NCBI GenBank assembly: GCA_016712885.1
Contig: JADJQF010000015.1
Coordinates: forward strand, 186,001 to 250,000
DNA length: 64,000 bases
DNA from: Candidatus Flexicrinis proximus
Lineage (GTDB): Bacteria; Chloroflexota; Anaerolineae; Aggregatilineales; Phototrophicaceae
Reading direction: 5' to 3'
Of this stretch, positions 33,461 through 43,678 are shown piece after piece. The notes below the pieces were generated by a model that had not been told where the DNA came from, searched no databases, and was given only the letters and a program-made list of their open reading frames with translations. The first letter of the stretch is position 1; every line of letters begins with the position of its first letter. Position numbers and translations under genes: made by a program.

Positions 33461-34963
33461 CTAGATCCCGTAAACGTCCGAGTACTTCTTCTGCAGGTAC
33501 GCGACATACGGCGCCGGATCGATCGGGCCGCCGGTAATAGGCTGCGTCAGTTCCTGCGATGTGTATTTGCGCCCGTACTGGTAGATGTTCTGGCTCAGCC
33601 AGTTGAACAGGGTGTCGAACTTCCCTTCGCCGATCTCATCCGGGATCGACGGATGCGCCCTGAGCGCCGTATCGTAATACTGCACGCTCAACAGGTTGCC
33701 CAGCGCGTAAGTCGGGAAGTAGCCAATCCCCCCGAACGACCAGTGAACATCCTGCAGCACGCCCATCCGGTCATTCGGCGGCGTGACTCCCAGATAGGCC
33801 TCAAAGCGGTCATTCCATTCCTCCGGCAGGTCGGCTACCTTCACCTTGCCCGCCACCAGGTCGCACTCCAGTTCGAAGCGCAGCATGATGTGCAGGTTAT
33901 AGGTCGCTTCGTCGGCCTCGACGCGGATGAACTGCCGTTGGACTGTATTGATCGCACGGTAGAACGTGTCAAGATCGGTGCCGCCCAACTGCGGGAAAGT
34001 CGCCTGCAGCTGCGGATACGCCCACTTCCAGAACGGACGACTGCGACCGACGATGTTCTCCCACAGCCGCGACTGCGACTCGTGGACTCCCAGCGATGTC
34101 CCGCCGGCCAGCGGCGTCCCATCATAGGCTTCCGGGCTGCCTTGTTCGTACATCCCGTGGCCGGACTCGTGCATCAGCCCGAACAGCGCCGGGTTCAGGA
34201 AGTCGTTGTGAAAGCGCGTCGTCATCCGCACGTCGTTCCGCGAGAAGTTCGTGCAGAACGGGTGGACCGACACATCCTGCCGCCCACGCGTGAAGTCGAA
34301 GCCGTACTTCTTGACCACACTGAGCGCGAACTCGCGCTGCTTGTCGGTGTCGAAATCCTGATGTACGGCCTCATTTGACACGCGGTCATGGACCTTGCCG
34401 ACCTGCGCGATCAGGTCGATCAGCGCCGGCTTATGCGAGTCGAAGATCCGCTTGACTTCCGCCGCCGTCATGCCGCGCTCGAACTGGTCGATCAGCGCAT
34501 CATACGGATGTTCCTTATAGCCCAGGTACTCCGTCGAACGCATCACCATCTCGGTGATCTTTGACAATGCCGGCTCAAACAGCCGGAAATTGCTGTCCGC
34601 ACGGGCCTTGGCCCAGACATCGTGCGCTTCGGCCGTCAACTGCGTGAACTCGGCCACGAAATCCGTCGGCAGCTTGGTTTGCTGGTCGAAGTCGTAGCGG
34701 GCGATCCGCAGCATCGAGGCCTCGTCGCTGTCGTAGTCCGCGCCGGCCAGTTCCTTCTCGGCCTCTTCCAACATACGCCCGGTCTCGTCGCTCGTCCGCA
34801 TGTCGTGCAGCACGCGCGACAGCGTCGACAGCTGTCGCGCGCGCGCGCCGCTGCCGCCTTCCGGCATCATCACTTCCAGATCCCAGTTCAGCAGCGACGC
34901 TGCCGCATTCAAATCCTCAATTTGCTTGAGGCGCGTCACCAGTGCATCGTATTTTTCAGGCAC
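33461..34963 (-). CDS. carboxypeptidase Taq (M32 metallopeptidase)
   Basis: A 500-residue zinc carboxypeptidase. HESGH (265-269) is the metal site; the preceding family blocks DVSVHPFCT and RMTTRFH are present, and GIHESQSRLWEN appears as GVHESQSRLWEN. The end includes QNIYQYGRKYTSQEL. M32 enzymes remove C-terminal residues from peptides. The start is placed at GTG 34963 because GGAGGA ends 7 nt before it; the ATG five codons earlier overlaps that ribosome-binding site and cannot use it. It is transcribed alone. Confidence 0.92.
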   Translation of the reverse strand: MPEKYDALVTRLKQIEDLNAAASLLNWDLEVMMPEGGSGARARQLSTLSRVLHDMRTSDETGRMLEEAEKELAGADYDSDEASMLRIARYDFDQQTKLPTDFVAEFTQLTAEAHDVWAKARADSNFRLFEPALSKITEMVMRSTEYLGYKEHPYDALIDQFERGMTAAEVKRIFDSHKPALIDLIAQVGKVHDRVSNEAVHQDFDTDKQREFALSVVKKYGFDFTRGRQDVSVHPFCTNFSRNDVRMTTRFHNDFLNPALFGLMHESGHGMYEQGSPEAYDGTPLAGGTSLGVHESQSRLWENIVGRSRPFWKWAYPQLQATFPQLGGTDLDTFYRAINTVQRQFIRVEADEATYNLHIMLRFELECDLVAGKVKVADLPEEWNDRFEAYLGVTPPNDRMGVLQDVHWSFGGIGYFPTYALGNLLSVQYYDTALRAHPSIPDEIGEGKFDTLFNWLSQNIYQYGRKYTSQELTQPITGGPIDPAPYVAYLQKKYSDVYGI

Positions 34964-35130
34964 AGCGCATTCCTCCATTTGAAAAAATTTGATAGGGTCA
35001 GTATAGCGCCATCGTCGCGGTTAAAACACCCCCCACCCCCATTCCTGCTTTCAGATACTCTGACCAATTCGTGTTGTCTGCCCCGCTTGAACAGGATAGA
35101 CTGCCTGCAAAGATCGAAGTGGAGTGTAAA

Positions 35131-36762
35131 ATGCCCAGACTAGTCCGGTGTTTAGGAATCGCGTTCGCTGTGATCCTTCTTGCCTCTGTTCCCCTGGCAG
35201 TCGCTGCCCAGGATGCCCCCGCCGGGGCTGAATCCTTTTGGTGGAACGAGCGTGTCTTTTACCAGATCTTTGTCCGCAGCTTCTATGATAGCGACGGGGA
35301 CGGCACCGGCGACTTCCAAGGGCTGATCCAGAAACTGGACTATCTGAACGACGGAGACCCTTCGACCTCGACCGATCTGGGCATCAACGGCATCTGGCTC
35401 ATGCCCATCATGGCCTCCCCCAGCGAGCACGGTTACGACATCACCGACTACTACGCCGTCAATCCCGACTATGGCACCGTCGACGATTTCCGGCAGTTCA
35501 TCGACGCGGCCCACCAGCGCGGTATCGCCGTCATCATCGATCTCGTCATCAATCATACGTCCGAACACCATCCATGGTTTCTCGCTTCGCGTAACCGCGA
35601 CCCCCAGTACGCCGACTACTACGTCTGGTCGGACACCGATCCCGGTTTCCGCGGCCCGGAGTCGCAAACCGTCTGGCACAGAAAAGGCGACCGCTTCGTG
35701 TACGGGGTGTTCAACGGCTTGATCCCGGACTTGAACTTCACCAATCCCGCCGTCACCGCGGAAATGTACGCCATCGCCGAATTCTGGCTCGAGGAAATGG
35801 GCGTCGACGGTTTCCGTGTGGATGCCGTCAAGTACATCATCGAAGAGGGGCGCGCGCTCGAACACACCGTCTCTACCCACGACTGGCTGGCCGCCTTCCA
35901 TAGTCACATCCGCGCCATCAATCCGGACGCCCTGCTGGTTGGCGAAATCTGGGATTCGACCTCGACGGTTGTCCGCTATGTCGGCGGCGAAATGGACATC
36001 GCCTTCGAATTCGACCTTGCCGTTTCCATGGTCCGCAGCGCGACCTTTGCCCTGTCCGGGACACTCGTGCGCGGGTTGGAACCCGTCCTGCGAGCCTACC
36101 CACCCGGGCAATACGCAACTTTTCTGACCAATCACGATCAGGACCGGCTCTTCTCGCAGGCGCAGAACAACCTTAATTCTGCCCGGCTTGGCGCCGCCTT
36201 CCTGCTGACCACTCCCGGCGTCCCCTTCGTCTACTATGGCGAGGAAATCGCCATGGAGGGCAAGCGGACCCTGCCCAGCACCGACAACGAGCGCCGCACG
36301 CCCATGCAGTGGAAGGATAGCGCCAATGCCGGCTTCACATCAGGTACGCCCTGGTTCCCCATCAACGCCAGCTTTCACGACTTCAACGTCGCCGAACTGC
36401 AGGCTGACCCGGCCTCAGTCCTCAATCTCTACCGCGATCTGATCCAGCTGCGCGTCCGCACGCCGGCGCTGCAAAGTGGCGGCTTCACTCTGATCACCAG
36501 CGCCAGCCGCAAAGTTCTCGCTTTTGCGCGCCACACGGCCGGTCAGACGGTCATCGTCCTCGTCAATACCGACGATGCGCCGGTGCTGGACTACGCGCTC
36601 AGCGGCACATTGCCTATCACCAGCGTCTCGGGTGCATTGAGCCTGTACGGGTACGATCATCCGGGTGTGCCGGAACTTGCCGCCGATGGTTCGTTCACGG
36701 CTTATCAGCCGTTCTCGGAGCTTCCGCCGTTCACCGTGATGATCTACGAGCTATTCGAATAG
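35131..36762 (+). CDS. secreted alpha-amylase/alpha-glucosidase family GH13
   Basis: A 543-residue exported GH13 enzyme. The signal peptide ends AVAAQ-DAP. The (beta/alpha)8 barrel begins WWNERVFYQIFVRSFYDSDGDG, with conserved regions VIIDLVINHTSEHH, GFRVDAVKY (nucleophile D231), GEIWD (acid E272) and FLTNHDQDR (D336). The SFYDSDGDGxGD loop is a calcium site. The start at ATG 35131 follows GTGGAG; a longer frame lacks a signal peptide. Oligo-alpha-glucan hydrolysis outside the cell would feed the cytosolic GH13 and PfkB kinase nearby. Confidence 0.9.
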   Translation: MPRLVRCLGIAFAVILLASVPLAVAAQDAPAGAESFWWNERVFYQIFVRSFYDSDGDGTGDFQGLIQKLDYLNDGDPSTSTDLGINGIWLMPIMASPSEHGYDITDYYAVNPDYGTVDDFRQFIDAAHQRGIAVIIDLVINHTSEHHPWFLASRNRDPQYADYYVWSDTDPGFRGPESQTVWHRKGDRFVYGVFNGLIPDLNFTNPAVTAEMYAIAEFWLEEMGVDGFRVDAVKYIIEEGRALEHTVSTHDWLAAFHSHIRAINPDALLVGEIWDSTSTVVRYVGGEMDIAFEFDLAVSMVRSATFALSGTLVRGLEPVLRAYPPGQYATFLTNHDQDRLFSQAQNNLNSARLGAAFLLTTPGVPFVYYGEEIAMEGKRTLPSTDNERRTPMQWKDSANAGFTSGTPWFPINASFHDFNVAELQADPASVLNLYRDLIQLRVRTPALQSGGFTLITSASRKVLAFARHTAGQTVIVLVNTDDAPVLDYALSGTLPITSVSGALSLYGYDHPGVPELAADGSFTAYQPFSELPPFTVMIYELFE

Positions 36763-36763
36763 A

Positions 36764-38329
36764 TCACTTCGGTTTGGCGGCTTTCCCGAACGCGACTTTG
36801 CCCGTTTGCCCGTTGACCAGCGCCGGGCGGACGTCGCCGTCCTTCTCGTGGATCGTGACCGCCCACACCGGCACCAGGATCAGCCGGAAGCTGATCGGCT
36901 TCACCAGTGTCGACACCGAAATCGTCACTTCTGACGACGTGTTCGTGTTGTATTTCTCGCGCATCGCCTGACCGATCACGCCGTGAGCATCCATCGCCGC
37001 TTTGTCAAAGTCGCGGGTATAGATCTCGGCGCTATGCTGGGCGATCAGCTCCGGCGCATAGGCCACATGCCCGCCGAATTCGAACTTGCCGATGCGCGCG
37101 AGCAGCCACGCCGGCGGCTGGGCCACGCCGGGGATCGCCACATTGTACGCGGCATCCGCGAAGCGGTCGGTCATTGAAGACTGAATCGGCATGGCTAGCG
37201 GGCTGGCTCTCCGCGCTTCGTCGTCGCGAATCCGGTAAATCCGCGTGACATCTACGGATGCGTCGAACACCCAGTACGGTAAATAAACGCCTTCCGCCAT
37301 CAAGCGCTCTGCGCGGTTATCGACAAACCAGCCTTTCACACGTTCCATGCCCGACTTGAGCGCTTCGCGCACGGCGTCTGCCGCCTCGCGTTCATCCATC
37401 GCAAACGGGATGACTGAGTCCGGCTGCGCCAGGCTGCCGGTCGCATCCTGCGTGATGACGTTGCGCGAGCCACAGAACGGACAGTGCTCGGCCAGCTGGT
37501 TCGCCGCCAGCGTCCGCTGCGCGCCGCAGCCATTGCAGGCCAATACGCGCGCGCCGATGACCCATTCAACGGCCTGCGACCGTTTCCGGATCAGCGCCCG
37601 CGCGACATTGCGGTCGCCTCCACCCTTCGGCAAGGCAACCTCGTGACCGCAGGCGCCGCACGTCAGTATCCCCGGCCACAGCGGATCGCTGTTCAGTTTC
37701 GGCGCGCCGCACCGCGGACACTTCACCCCGCGCGCCTCCGCCTCGACCTCTCCCGCCTCGCGTACCTCTGGCATCGTGAAGTCGTCGAAGGGTTGATCCC
37801 ACGCGATTTCGCCGTCGAGGATCATCAGTTCGCGCAGCCCTTCGCCGTGCTGCATGTCGAGCGACAGCAGGGTTTTCAGGTGCGCACGCCTTTCGGCCTC
37901 GTCAGGCAGCAGCCGCCCTAACCACAGGTATACATCGGTGATATTGCGGTTGTAGTCCAAAGCCCGCCGCAAATGCTTGATCGCGCCGTCCCAGTCTTTC
38001 CGGACGACATGTTCCATCGCCGTACTGAAAATCGCATCCGAGTACGCGTCTATTTCATCCTTATTCTTGTGCTTCAGGATAACAGACGGGCGGTACCTCT
38101 CGCGCCGGCGCTGCATCTCGGAGTCCGCCGCGCCGGTGATCGCGCTGACCGCGTCTGCCGGGTCGCCGAACAATGTTTCAAGTTCCTCGTCAGAAACGTG
38201 ACCGTCGTTTTCGCTCGTGTGGATCTGCCCGCAGCGCATACAGCGCACGGCGCCCTCGAACACGCGGTACGAACGCTGTGCGCCGCAGCTAGGGCAAATG
38301 TCAGGAGCCAGTGGCCTGATCTGGGTCAT
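36764..38329 (-). CDS. multi-zinc-ribbon protein with TPR-like segment
   Basis: A 521-residue protein of unnamed family. It has three zinc-ribbon units: CPSC..CMRC (12-36), CPRC..CGAC (about 202-230) and CNGC..CPFC (about 265-287). Between the first two lies a helical TPR-like stretch (WDGAIKHLRRALDYN, DVYLWLGRLLPD). The C-terminal half (YLPYWVFDASVDVTR, FEFGGHVAYAPELIA, FRLILVPVWAVTI) resembles the conserved domain of zinc-ribbon proteins in Chloroflexota and Firmicutes of unknown role. It ends 1 bp from the convergent amylase stop. No catalytic motif was seen. Confidence 0.72.
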   Translation of the reverse strand: MTQIRPLAPDICPSCGAQRSYRVFEGAVRCMRCGQIHTSENDGHVSDEELETLFGDPADAVSAITGAADSEMQRRRERYRPSVILKHKNKDEIDAYSDAIFSTAMEHVVRKDWDGAIKHLRRALDYNRNITDVYLWLGRLLPDEAERRAHLKTLLSLDMQHGEGLRELMILDGEIAWDQPFDDFTMPEVREAGEVEAEARGVKCPRCGAPKLNSDPLWPGILTCGACGHEVALPKGGGDRNVARALIRKRSQAVEWVIGARVLACNGCGAQRTLAANQLAEHCPFCGSRNVITQDATGSLAQPDSVIPFAMDEREAADAVREALKSGMERVKGWFVDNRAERLMAEGVYLPYWVFDASVDVTRIYRIRDDEARRASPLAMPIQSSMTDRFADAAYNVAIPGVAQPPAWLLARIGKFEFGGHVAYAPELIAQHSAEIYTRDFDKAAMDAHGVIGQAMREKYNTNTSSEVTISVSTLVKPISFRLILVPVWAVTIHEKDGDVRPALVNGQTGKVAFGKAAKPK

Positions 38330-38371
38330 AGAACTTCCCCCCGGTTATCCTATCCATTTTACCCCGACTGC

Positions 38372-38400
38372 TTTACACATGCCCGGGGATATGCCACAAT
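38372..38400 (+). promoter_or_regulatory. promoter of the PfkB kinase gene
   Basis: TTTACA (38372-38377) and CACAAT (38395-38400), each five of six to consensus, are separated by exactly 17 bp. The kinase ATG lies at 38431, 30 bp beyond, with GGAGAG in between. Confidence 0.6.
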
Positions 38401-38430
38401 TCCCCTTATTCTGGGCACGGAGAGAACATC

Positions 38431-39383
38431 ATGACCGTCGTATGCATGGGCGAACTTCTGATTGATTTCGGCGCGATCGAAACGGGAGTCGAAGTTGGCG
38501 AGGCATCCGGTTTCCTGAAGGCACCTGGCGGCGCCCCGGCCAATGTCGCCGTCGCTGTCAGGCGTCTCGGCCTCGACAGCGCCTTTATCGGGCAGGTTGG
38601 CGAAGACCCCTTTGGCCACTACCTCGCCCGTGTCCTGTCCGACAACGGCGTCGATACCTCAGGCCTGCGCTTCAGCCGTCAGGCGCGCACACCGCTGGCC
38701 TTCGTCAGCTTCGGCCCCGGCGGAGAGCGCAGCTTCATGTTTTACCGCCAGCCCAGCGCCGATATGCTGATGACGCCGGACGACGTCAATTACGCGCTGC
38801 TCGACACCGCTTCGGCCTTCCATTTCGGCAGCATCAGCCTGATCGACGAACCGTCCCGCTCGGCCACGCTCGCCGCCGCCGGCTACGCACTCGAAAAAGG
38901 CGCGCTCATCAGCTACGATCCGAATCTGCGCCTCGCGTTGTGGCCCGACGCCGACGCCGCCCGTGCCGCATGATGCTCGGCTTCGACTACGCCTCGGTCG
39001 TCAAGATCAGCGACGACGAACTGGACTTCCTCACCGGCGGTGACGTCTACGCTCTGTGGCGCGAATATACCCGCCTGATCGTCGTCACGCGCGGCAAAGC
39101 CGGTTCCATCGCCTACACGCGGGACGGCACTTTCCTGCTGGCGGAGGGACAAGGCGTCGAGTCGGTCGACACCACCGGCGCCGGCGACTCATTCGTCGCG
39201 GCCATCCTCTATAAACTGCTCACCACGTCCAATCGCAACGAGTTGTTGGAAGACGCCACCCGTCTCGGGGACGTGCTACATTTCGCCAATACGGTCGGCG
39301 CATTGACCACCACCAAACGCGGCGCGATCCCGTCGCTGCCGACCCTGGCCGAAGTCGAGGCGCTGCTCCACACCGCCGGTTAG
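38431..39383 (+). pseudogene. PfkB family carbohydrate kinase (fructokinase-like), frameshifted
   Basis: The N-terminal part (38431-38973) has CMGELLIDF, the sugar-binding GGAPANVAVAVRRLG and the DPNLR motif. The C-terminal part (to 39383, other frame) has VVKISDDELDFLTG, IVVTRGKAGS and the catalytic TTGAGDSFVAAIL. The join is near 38962-38972: loss of one base puts a TGA in frame after ADAARAA. Repaired length is about 316 residues, right for the ribokinase/fructokinase family. Intact motifs on both sides make a sequencing deletion or very recent mutation likely. A strong promoter lies upstream. Confidence 0.82.
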
Positions 39384-39420
39384 CAGCGGCAAGTGGCCAC
39401 CATCAGCTAATCGCTTGAAG

Positions 39421-41282
39421 CTATTTTCCTACCTCCAGCACCACGGTCTGGAACGGCCCGATATCGAGCGTCACATAGCCGTTGACGACCACGTACACCG
39501 CCCCGCTCACCAGATCGGTCAGCGCTGTGCCATCAGCGATACTCGCCGCGCGCCAGCAGTTGGAAGGCCTTATACGGCCCGTCGCCACGGTGTGCGATCA
39601 CCACAATGTGCTGTTCCGGCGACTGCCGCCCGAAGGCATACGTGTTCCCCTCGGCATACAGCATCTGGAATCCGCCGGTCTTCAGCGCGGGATTGTTGCG
39701 GCGCAGCGCGATAAACGTCTTGTAGTACGCCAGCAGGTCCAGGTCCCATGACGCCTCATTCCACGGCATCGGGCGCCGGTTATCCGGGTCCACCCCGCCC
39801 GGCAGACCGATCTCGTCACCGTAATACACGCACGGGACGCCGGGATAGGTCATGATCAGCGCTAGTCCTAACTTGACCTTGGCCGTATCGCCCTTGCAGA
39901 TGTTCAGGAAGCGCATCGTATCGTGGCTGCCCAACTGGTGGAACTGCTGGTTGGCGATGATCCACGGCACGGCGGCGCGGAACCGCGTCAGCTGCTCGGC
40001 AAAGGCTTCCCGTCTGCATCGGGACATGGTCTTTGCTGCCGTCCGCCCAGCTGCCGCCGTCGTAGCCGGCCACCCAGCGCCAGATCGGCACGTTCAGGCC
40101 CTGATAGTCCATCACCGCGTCGAATTCGTTGCCTTGCAGGTGCGGCGTACTGTCGAAGAAGTGTTCGCCGATCAGGTAAGCCTGCGGGTTTTCCTGCTTT
40201 ACCGCGTGTCGCATCCCGCGCCCAACCTTGTGACCCACCTGGACCGCGCCCTGCCGCCCAGCCATGTTCGCCACATCCAACCGCCAGGCATCGATCCGGA
40301 ATGGCGGCCGCAGCCAGTAGCGCAGCACGCCCTGCGGCCCGGCGTACATCTGGTCGCGCAGTTTTTCGCTCCGGTAATTGAGCTTGGGCAGTGTCTTGAC
40401 CCCCAGCCAGGCCTCGTAGCCATCCGGTCGGCTGGTGAACGTATAGTAATCCGCCGTCGGCGCGTTCGGGTCCTTCTGTGCCTCAAGGAACCATGGGTGC
40501 AAATTTCCCGTGTGGTTATGCGTCACGTCCAGCATCAGGTACATGCCGCGCCGGTCCATCTCCTCGCGCAGCGCGATCAGCGCTTCGTCGCCGCCCAGAT
40601 ACGGATCGACGCTGTAAAAGTCATGGATGTTGTAGCGGTGGTTGCTGTAGCTCGGAAAGATCGGGGTCAGGTAGATTGCGTTCATCCCGAGGCTCTGGAT
40701 GTAATCCAGCTTCTCGCGGATCCCAACCAAATCACCGCCGAAAAACTCCACTGCGCCGCTCTCGCGCCACGGCCGTGGCAGGTCCGTCCAGCGCATCTGT
40801 TTGACCACCGCGCCGTCCGCCTCCCACGCGCCATTCGGCGGGGTCAGTGCAGGGTCGCCGTTTGCGAACCGGTCGGGGAAAATCTGGTAAAACACGGCTT
40901 CATGGACCCAGCGCGCTTCCTGGAAATCCGCCACTAGAATATAGTCACCCCAGTCCGGTCCGTCATAGCGCGCCAGCCCGCTTTGATACAGGTAAAACGC
41001 GCCGTGCGGCGTCATCAGCTTGAAGCGGTAGTTGTTGCGCGGCTGGTGGATCTTCACTGGCCCCTGCCAGTAGACGCTCACCGCGTCCTCGCCCCGCACC
41101 TCCATCGGCGCGTGATGCGCTTCGCCGTCCGGCGCGGTGCGGACATAAACACGGGTCACCGGCGCGTCTTTTGGCACACGTACCGTCACCGTGATGGTCT
41201 CTCCCAGCTTGGGCGTCGGGTTGGAAACGTAGACGGCTGAGCCGTCGTGATGAACGCCCGCAGCCCATTGTGGCATGGTCAT
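39421..41282 (-). pseudogene. cytosolic GH13 enzyme (neopullulanase/cyclomaltodextrinase-like), two frameshifts
   Basis: Reading from 41282, an N-terminal beta-sandwich (KLGETITVTVRVP) leads to the barrel HEAVFYQIFPDRFANGDP, LMLDVTHNHTG, IDAWRLDVAN (nucleophile Asp) and AYLIGEHFFD (acid Glu). Homology then jumps frame at CCC 40009-40011 (one extra base), continuing QFHQLGSHDTMRFL and YYGDEIGLPGG. It jumps again near 39540, where the last beta domain (ADGTALTDLVSG to LEVGK) ends at 39421. Both shifts look like single-base insertions. No signal peptide, so it would act in the cytosol on imported maltodextrins. ATG 41276 is an alternative start. Confidence 0.8.
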
Positions 41283-41394
41283 AGCAAATACCCCGTGCTT
41301 AGTCTATGCCGTTATGCTATCGTCATCGTCGGCAGCGCACAATGCCGCCGCGTTGGGTAAAATACACAGAATTTCGCCGCATGAAAGGAACACC

Positions 41395-42180
41395 GTGAGC
41401 GCCAGCAAAGTCGTACTGATCACCGGCGCGTCCAGTGGAATCGGGGCAGCGGCCGCCCTCGCCTTCGCCCGGCGCGGTCTGCGCGTGGTCGCCACCGCCC
41501 GCGACGCGGCCCGGCTGGAGTCCCTCGTCCAGCAGGTCGCCGCCGCCGGCAGTGAGTGTCTAGCCGTCAGCGCCGATGTGCGCGACCCCAGCGCGATGCT
41601 TGCCGCCGCGCAGCAGGCCGTCGACCACTTTGGCCGCCTCGATATTGTGATCGCCAACGCCGGTCTGGGGCATCGCGGTGCCTTCGCCGACGCCGAATGG
41701 GCCGACCTTGAAACCCTGCTCCGCACCAACATCGACGGCGTGGCCCATTCCATCCGCGCCGCCGTGCCGCACCTGCGCGCCGCTGGCGGCGGTCACATCG
41801 TCATCGTGTCGTCCATCGTCTGGAATATGGTCTCGCCCTATGCCGCGACTTATGCCGCCTCGAAGGCCTTTGTCAGCAGTCTGGCCCGTTCCGTCCGCTT
41901 CGAGCTCGCCCGCGACCACATCCGCGTCACCGACATGCGCGTCGGCCGCACCTCAACCTCTTTCAACGCCAATCGCCTCGGTGCAGGCAAGCGGAACGCC
42001 GGCGCGGGGGGCTTCCTGCCGGAAATGACGCCCGATCAGGTCGCCGCTGGCATCGTCCGCGTCACCCTTGACCGCCCGCGGGATACCGTCAATCTGCGCT
42101 GGATCGACTGCCTGATCGTTTTCGCCAACCGCCTCGTCCCCAACCTGATCGGACGATTCGCCGCGCGCCAGTATAAGTAA
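41395..42180 (+). CDS. short-chain dehydrogenase/reductase
   Basis: A 261-residue SDR. The cofactor loop TGASSGIG is at 10-17, ADV at 60-62, NAG at 88-90 and the catalytic S140, Y153 and K157 (YAASK). Basic residues after the second strand (TARDAAR) favour NADP(H). The start is GTG 41395 with AAAGGA 6 nt upstream; the longer ATG frame lacks the family N-terminus. Substrate unknown. It is transcribed alone and followed by a diverged copy of the dispersed repeat. Confidence 0.87.
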   Translation: MSASKVVLITGASSGIGAAAALAFARRGLRVVATARDAARLESLVQQVAAAGSECLAVSADVRDPSAMLAAAQQAVDHFGRLDIVIANAGLGHRGAFADAEWADLETLLRTNIDGVAHSIRAAVPHLRAAGGGHIVIVSSIVWNMVSPYAATYAASKAFVSSLARSVRFELARDHIRVTDMRVGRTSTSFNANRLGAGKRNAGAGGFLPEMTPDQVAAGIVRVTLDRPRDTVNLRWIDCLIVFANRLVPNLIGRFAARQYK

Positions 42181-42200
42181 GATATCTGGCGCGCCACGAA

Positions 42201-42260
42201 GCAGGGGTCGAGAGGCGCCAGCCCCGCGCGGGGGTATGGAACCCAGCGCCTCCACAGACC
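42201..42260 (+). repeat. dispersed structured intergenic repeat, partial copy B
   Basis: Only the right module is left: AGGGGTCGAGAGGCGCC, then GCGCGGGGGTATGGA and AGCGCCTCCACAGACC. It lies between two convergent genes. It is the most diverged copy; compare 49.6 kb. Confidence 0.5.
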
Positions 42261-42287
42261 GAGTGCGCAACAGCCTTTAGTCCGGCG

Positions 42288-42761
42288 CTACTTCTTGCCT
42301 GAGGCCGGCTTCTTTGGCGGTTTCGGGCTGGCCTTTAGCAGCCGCTCGATCTCCACCAGCAGCCGGTCGCCGTTGTAGTAGTCCCCTCGCAGTGTGACCA
42401 GCACCACGCCCATCAGCACCACCGCCGCCGCCGCGAACAGCCAGGCGCCGTTCAACGCCAGAAACAGGCCGGTCGCTGGAATCGCGTACAGGATATACTT
42501 CTGCCGCTGGGGGTTCGCCCCGTCCGGCACTTCGCCACGGATCACCGTGCCGCCGCCGTCTTTCGTAATCGAGCCTTCCAGCCACGTCTTGCGGCTGAAA
42601 CGCGCAAACACCGTCGATGACAGCCCCAGCGCGAATTTGCCGGACTTCTCGGCGTAGCCTTCCAGTGCCGGGCGCGTTGCGGTTGGTGACTGGGCGATCC
42701 GCTCGCTCAGCGTTTTGACGCACTCGGCCAGTGGTTTTTCGGAATAAAGCACAAATCGCAT
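42288..42761 (-). CDS. hypothetical two-helix membrane protein
   Basis: A 157-residue protein. Residues 1-85 are a soluble domain (MRFVLYSEKPLAECVKTL, LGLSSTVFARF). Two membrane helices follow (about 90-107 and 108-125), and the cytoplasmic end is lysine- and proline-rich. The start is ATG 42761; upstream frame to 42830 lacks the family-like N-terminus. A start such as RFxxYSxxP is common in bacterial membrane stress proteins, but I cannot name the family. Confidence 0.65.
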   Translation of the reverse strand: MRFVLYSEKPLAECVKTLSERIAQSPTATRPALEGYAEKSGKFALGLSSTVFARFSRKTWLEGSITKDGGGTVIRGEVPDGANPQRQKYILYAIPATGLFLALNGAWLFAAAAVVLMGVVLVTLRGDYYNGDRLLVEIERLLKASPKPPKKPASGKK

Positions 42762-42907
42762 CGAACTTGCCCTGTAGATCCAACTTCCGTGTCGCGGCGT
42801 TTCCGCCTGCGGTGTGCCTATGCCTGTCACGAGCCGCGCAGCAGCGGCACCGCTGCCCTGCGCAGCCAGCCCATAACCCCCAGCGCCCCGCGCGAATTAA
42901 ACGAATC

Positions 42908-43678
42908 CTAGAGCATCGGTATCGTGATTCCGCCGTCTACCACCATCACCTGCCCCGTCGTATAACTCGACGCCGGTGACGCCAGGTACAGCGCCATTCC
43001 GGCAATCTCGTCGGGTTCGCCGATCCGCTTCGACGGCATCCGCGCAATCACGCCTTCCATGATCGCATCGTTCGACCACAGCGCCTCGGCGAACTTCGTC
43101 TTCACCAGCCCCGGCGCGATGGCATTCACCTGAATGTTGTCGCCTGCCAATTCCATCGCCAGCGTCTGCGTCAGGTTGATCAGTGCCGCTTTGGTTGCGC
43201 TGTACACGCCCTGCATCGTCCCGGGTCGCAGCCCGTTCACCGAGGTTACGTTGACGATCTTACCGCCTCCGCGGGCTTTCATGTGCGGCACTGCGGCCTG
43301 CATCAGCCAGAACGCGCCCATAATGTTCACTTCAAACGTCTTTTGCCACATGCTGTCTGCCGCGTCCAGCACCGGCCCGAAGTGCGGGTTGGTCGCCGCG
43401 TTGTTGATCAGGACATCGATGCCGCCAAACTCCGCGGCAGCGCGTGCTACCAGCGCGTTGAGCGCGGCTTTGTCTCCGTTATGTGCCGCGACGGCCAGCA
43501 CCTCGCCGCCCTTCGCCCGCAGCTCCGCCGCCACCTGGTCGAGCGCATCCTGCTTGCGGCTTGAAACGACAACCTTCATGCCCGCCTCGACGAACCGCGC
43601 CGCTATCGCCTGCCCAATCCCCCGTGACGCGCCGGTCACGAGAGCGACTTTCCCTGAAACGTCAAACGGTGAGGTCAT
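42908..43678 (-). CDS. short-chain dehydrogenase/reductase (FabG/glucose-dehydrogenase type)
   Basis: A 256-residue classical SDR. It has TGASRGIG (15-22), NNAA at 92-95, catalytic S146, Y159 and K163 (YSATK), and the C-terminal TGQVMVVDGG. It is close to the FabG-like oxidoreductases that reduce 3-oxo groups or oxidise sugars and secondary alcohols. The start is ATG 43678, with AAGGAG 6 nt upstream; the extended frame to 43732 is not supported. Monocistronic. Confidence 0.9.
   Translation of the reverse strand: MTSPFDVSGKVALVTGASRGIGQAIAARFVEAGMKVVVSSRKQDALDQVAAELRAKGGEVLAVAAHNGDKAALNALVARAAAEFGGIDVLINNAATNPHFGPVLDAADSMWQKTFEVNIMGAFWLMQAAVPHMKARGGGKIVNVTSVNGLRPGTMQGVYSATKAALINLTQTLAMELAGDNIQVNAIAPGLVKTKFAEALWSNDAIMEGVIARMPSKRIGEPDEIAGMALYLASPASSYTTGQVMVVDGGITIPML

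Noticed and set aside
34964..34978. ATG start of the M32 carboxypeptidase
   Set aside because: The GGAGGA site overlaps that codon; GTG 34963 is correctly spaced.
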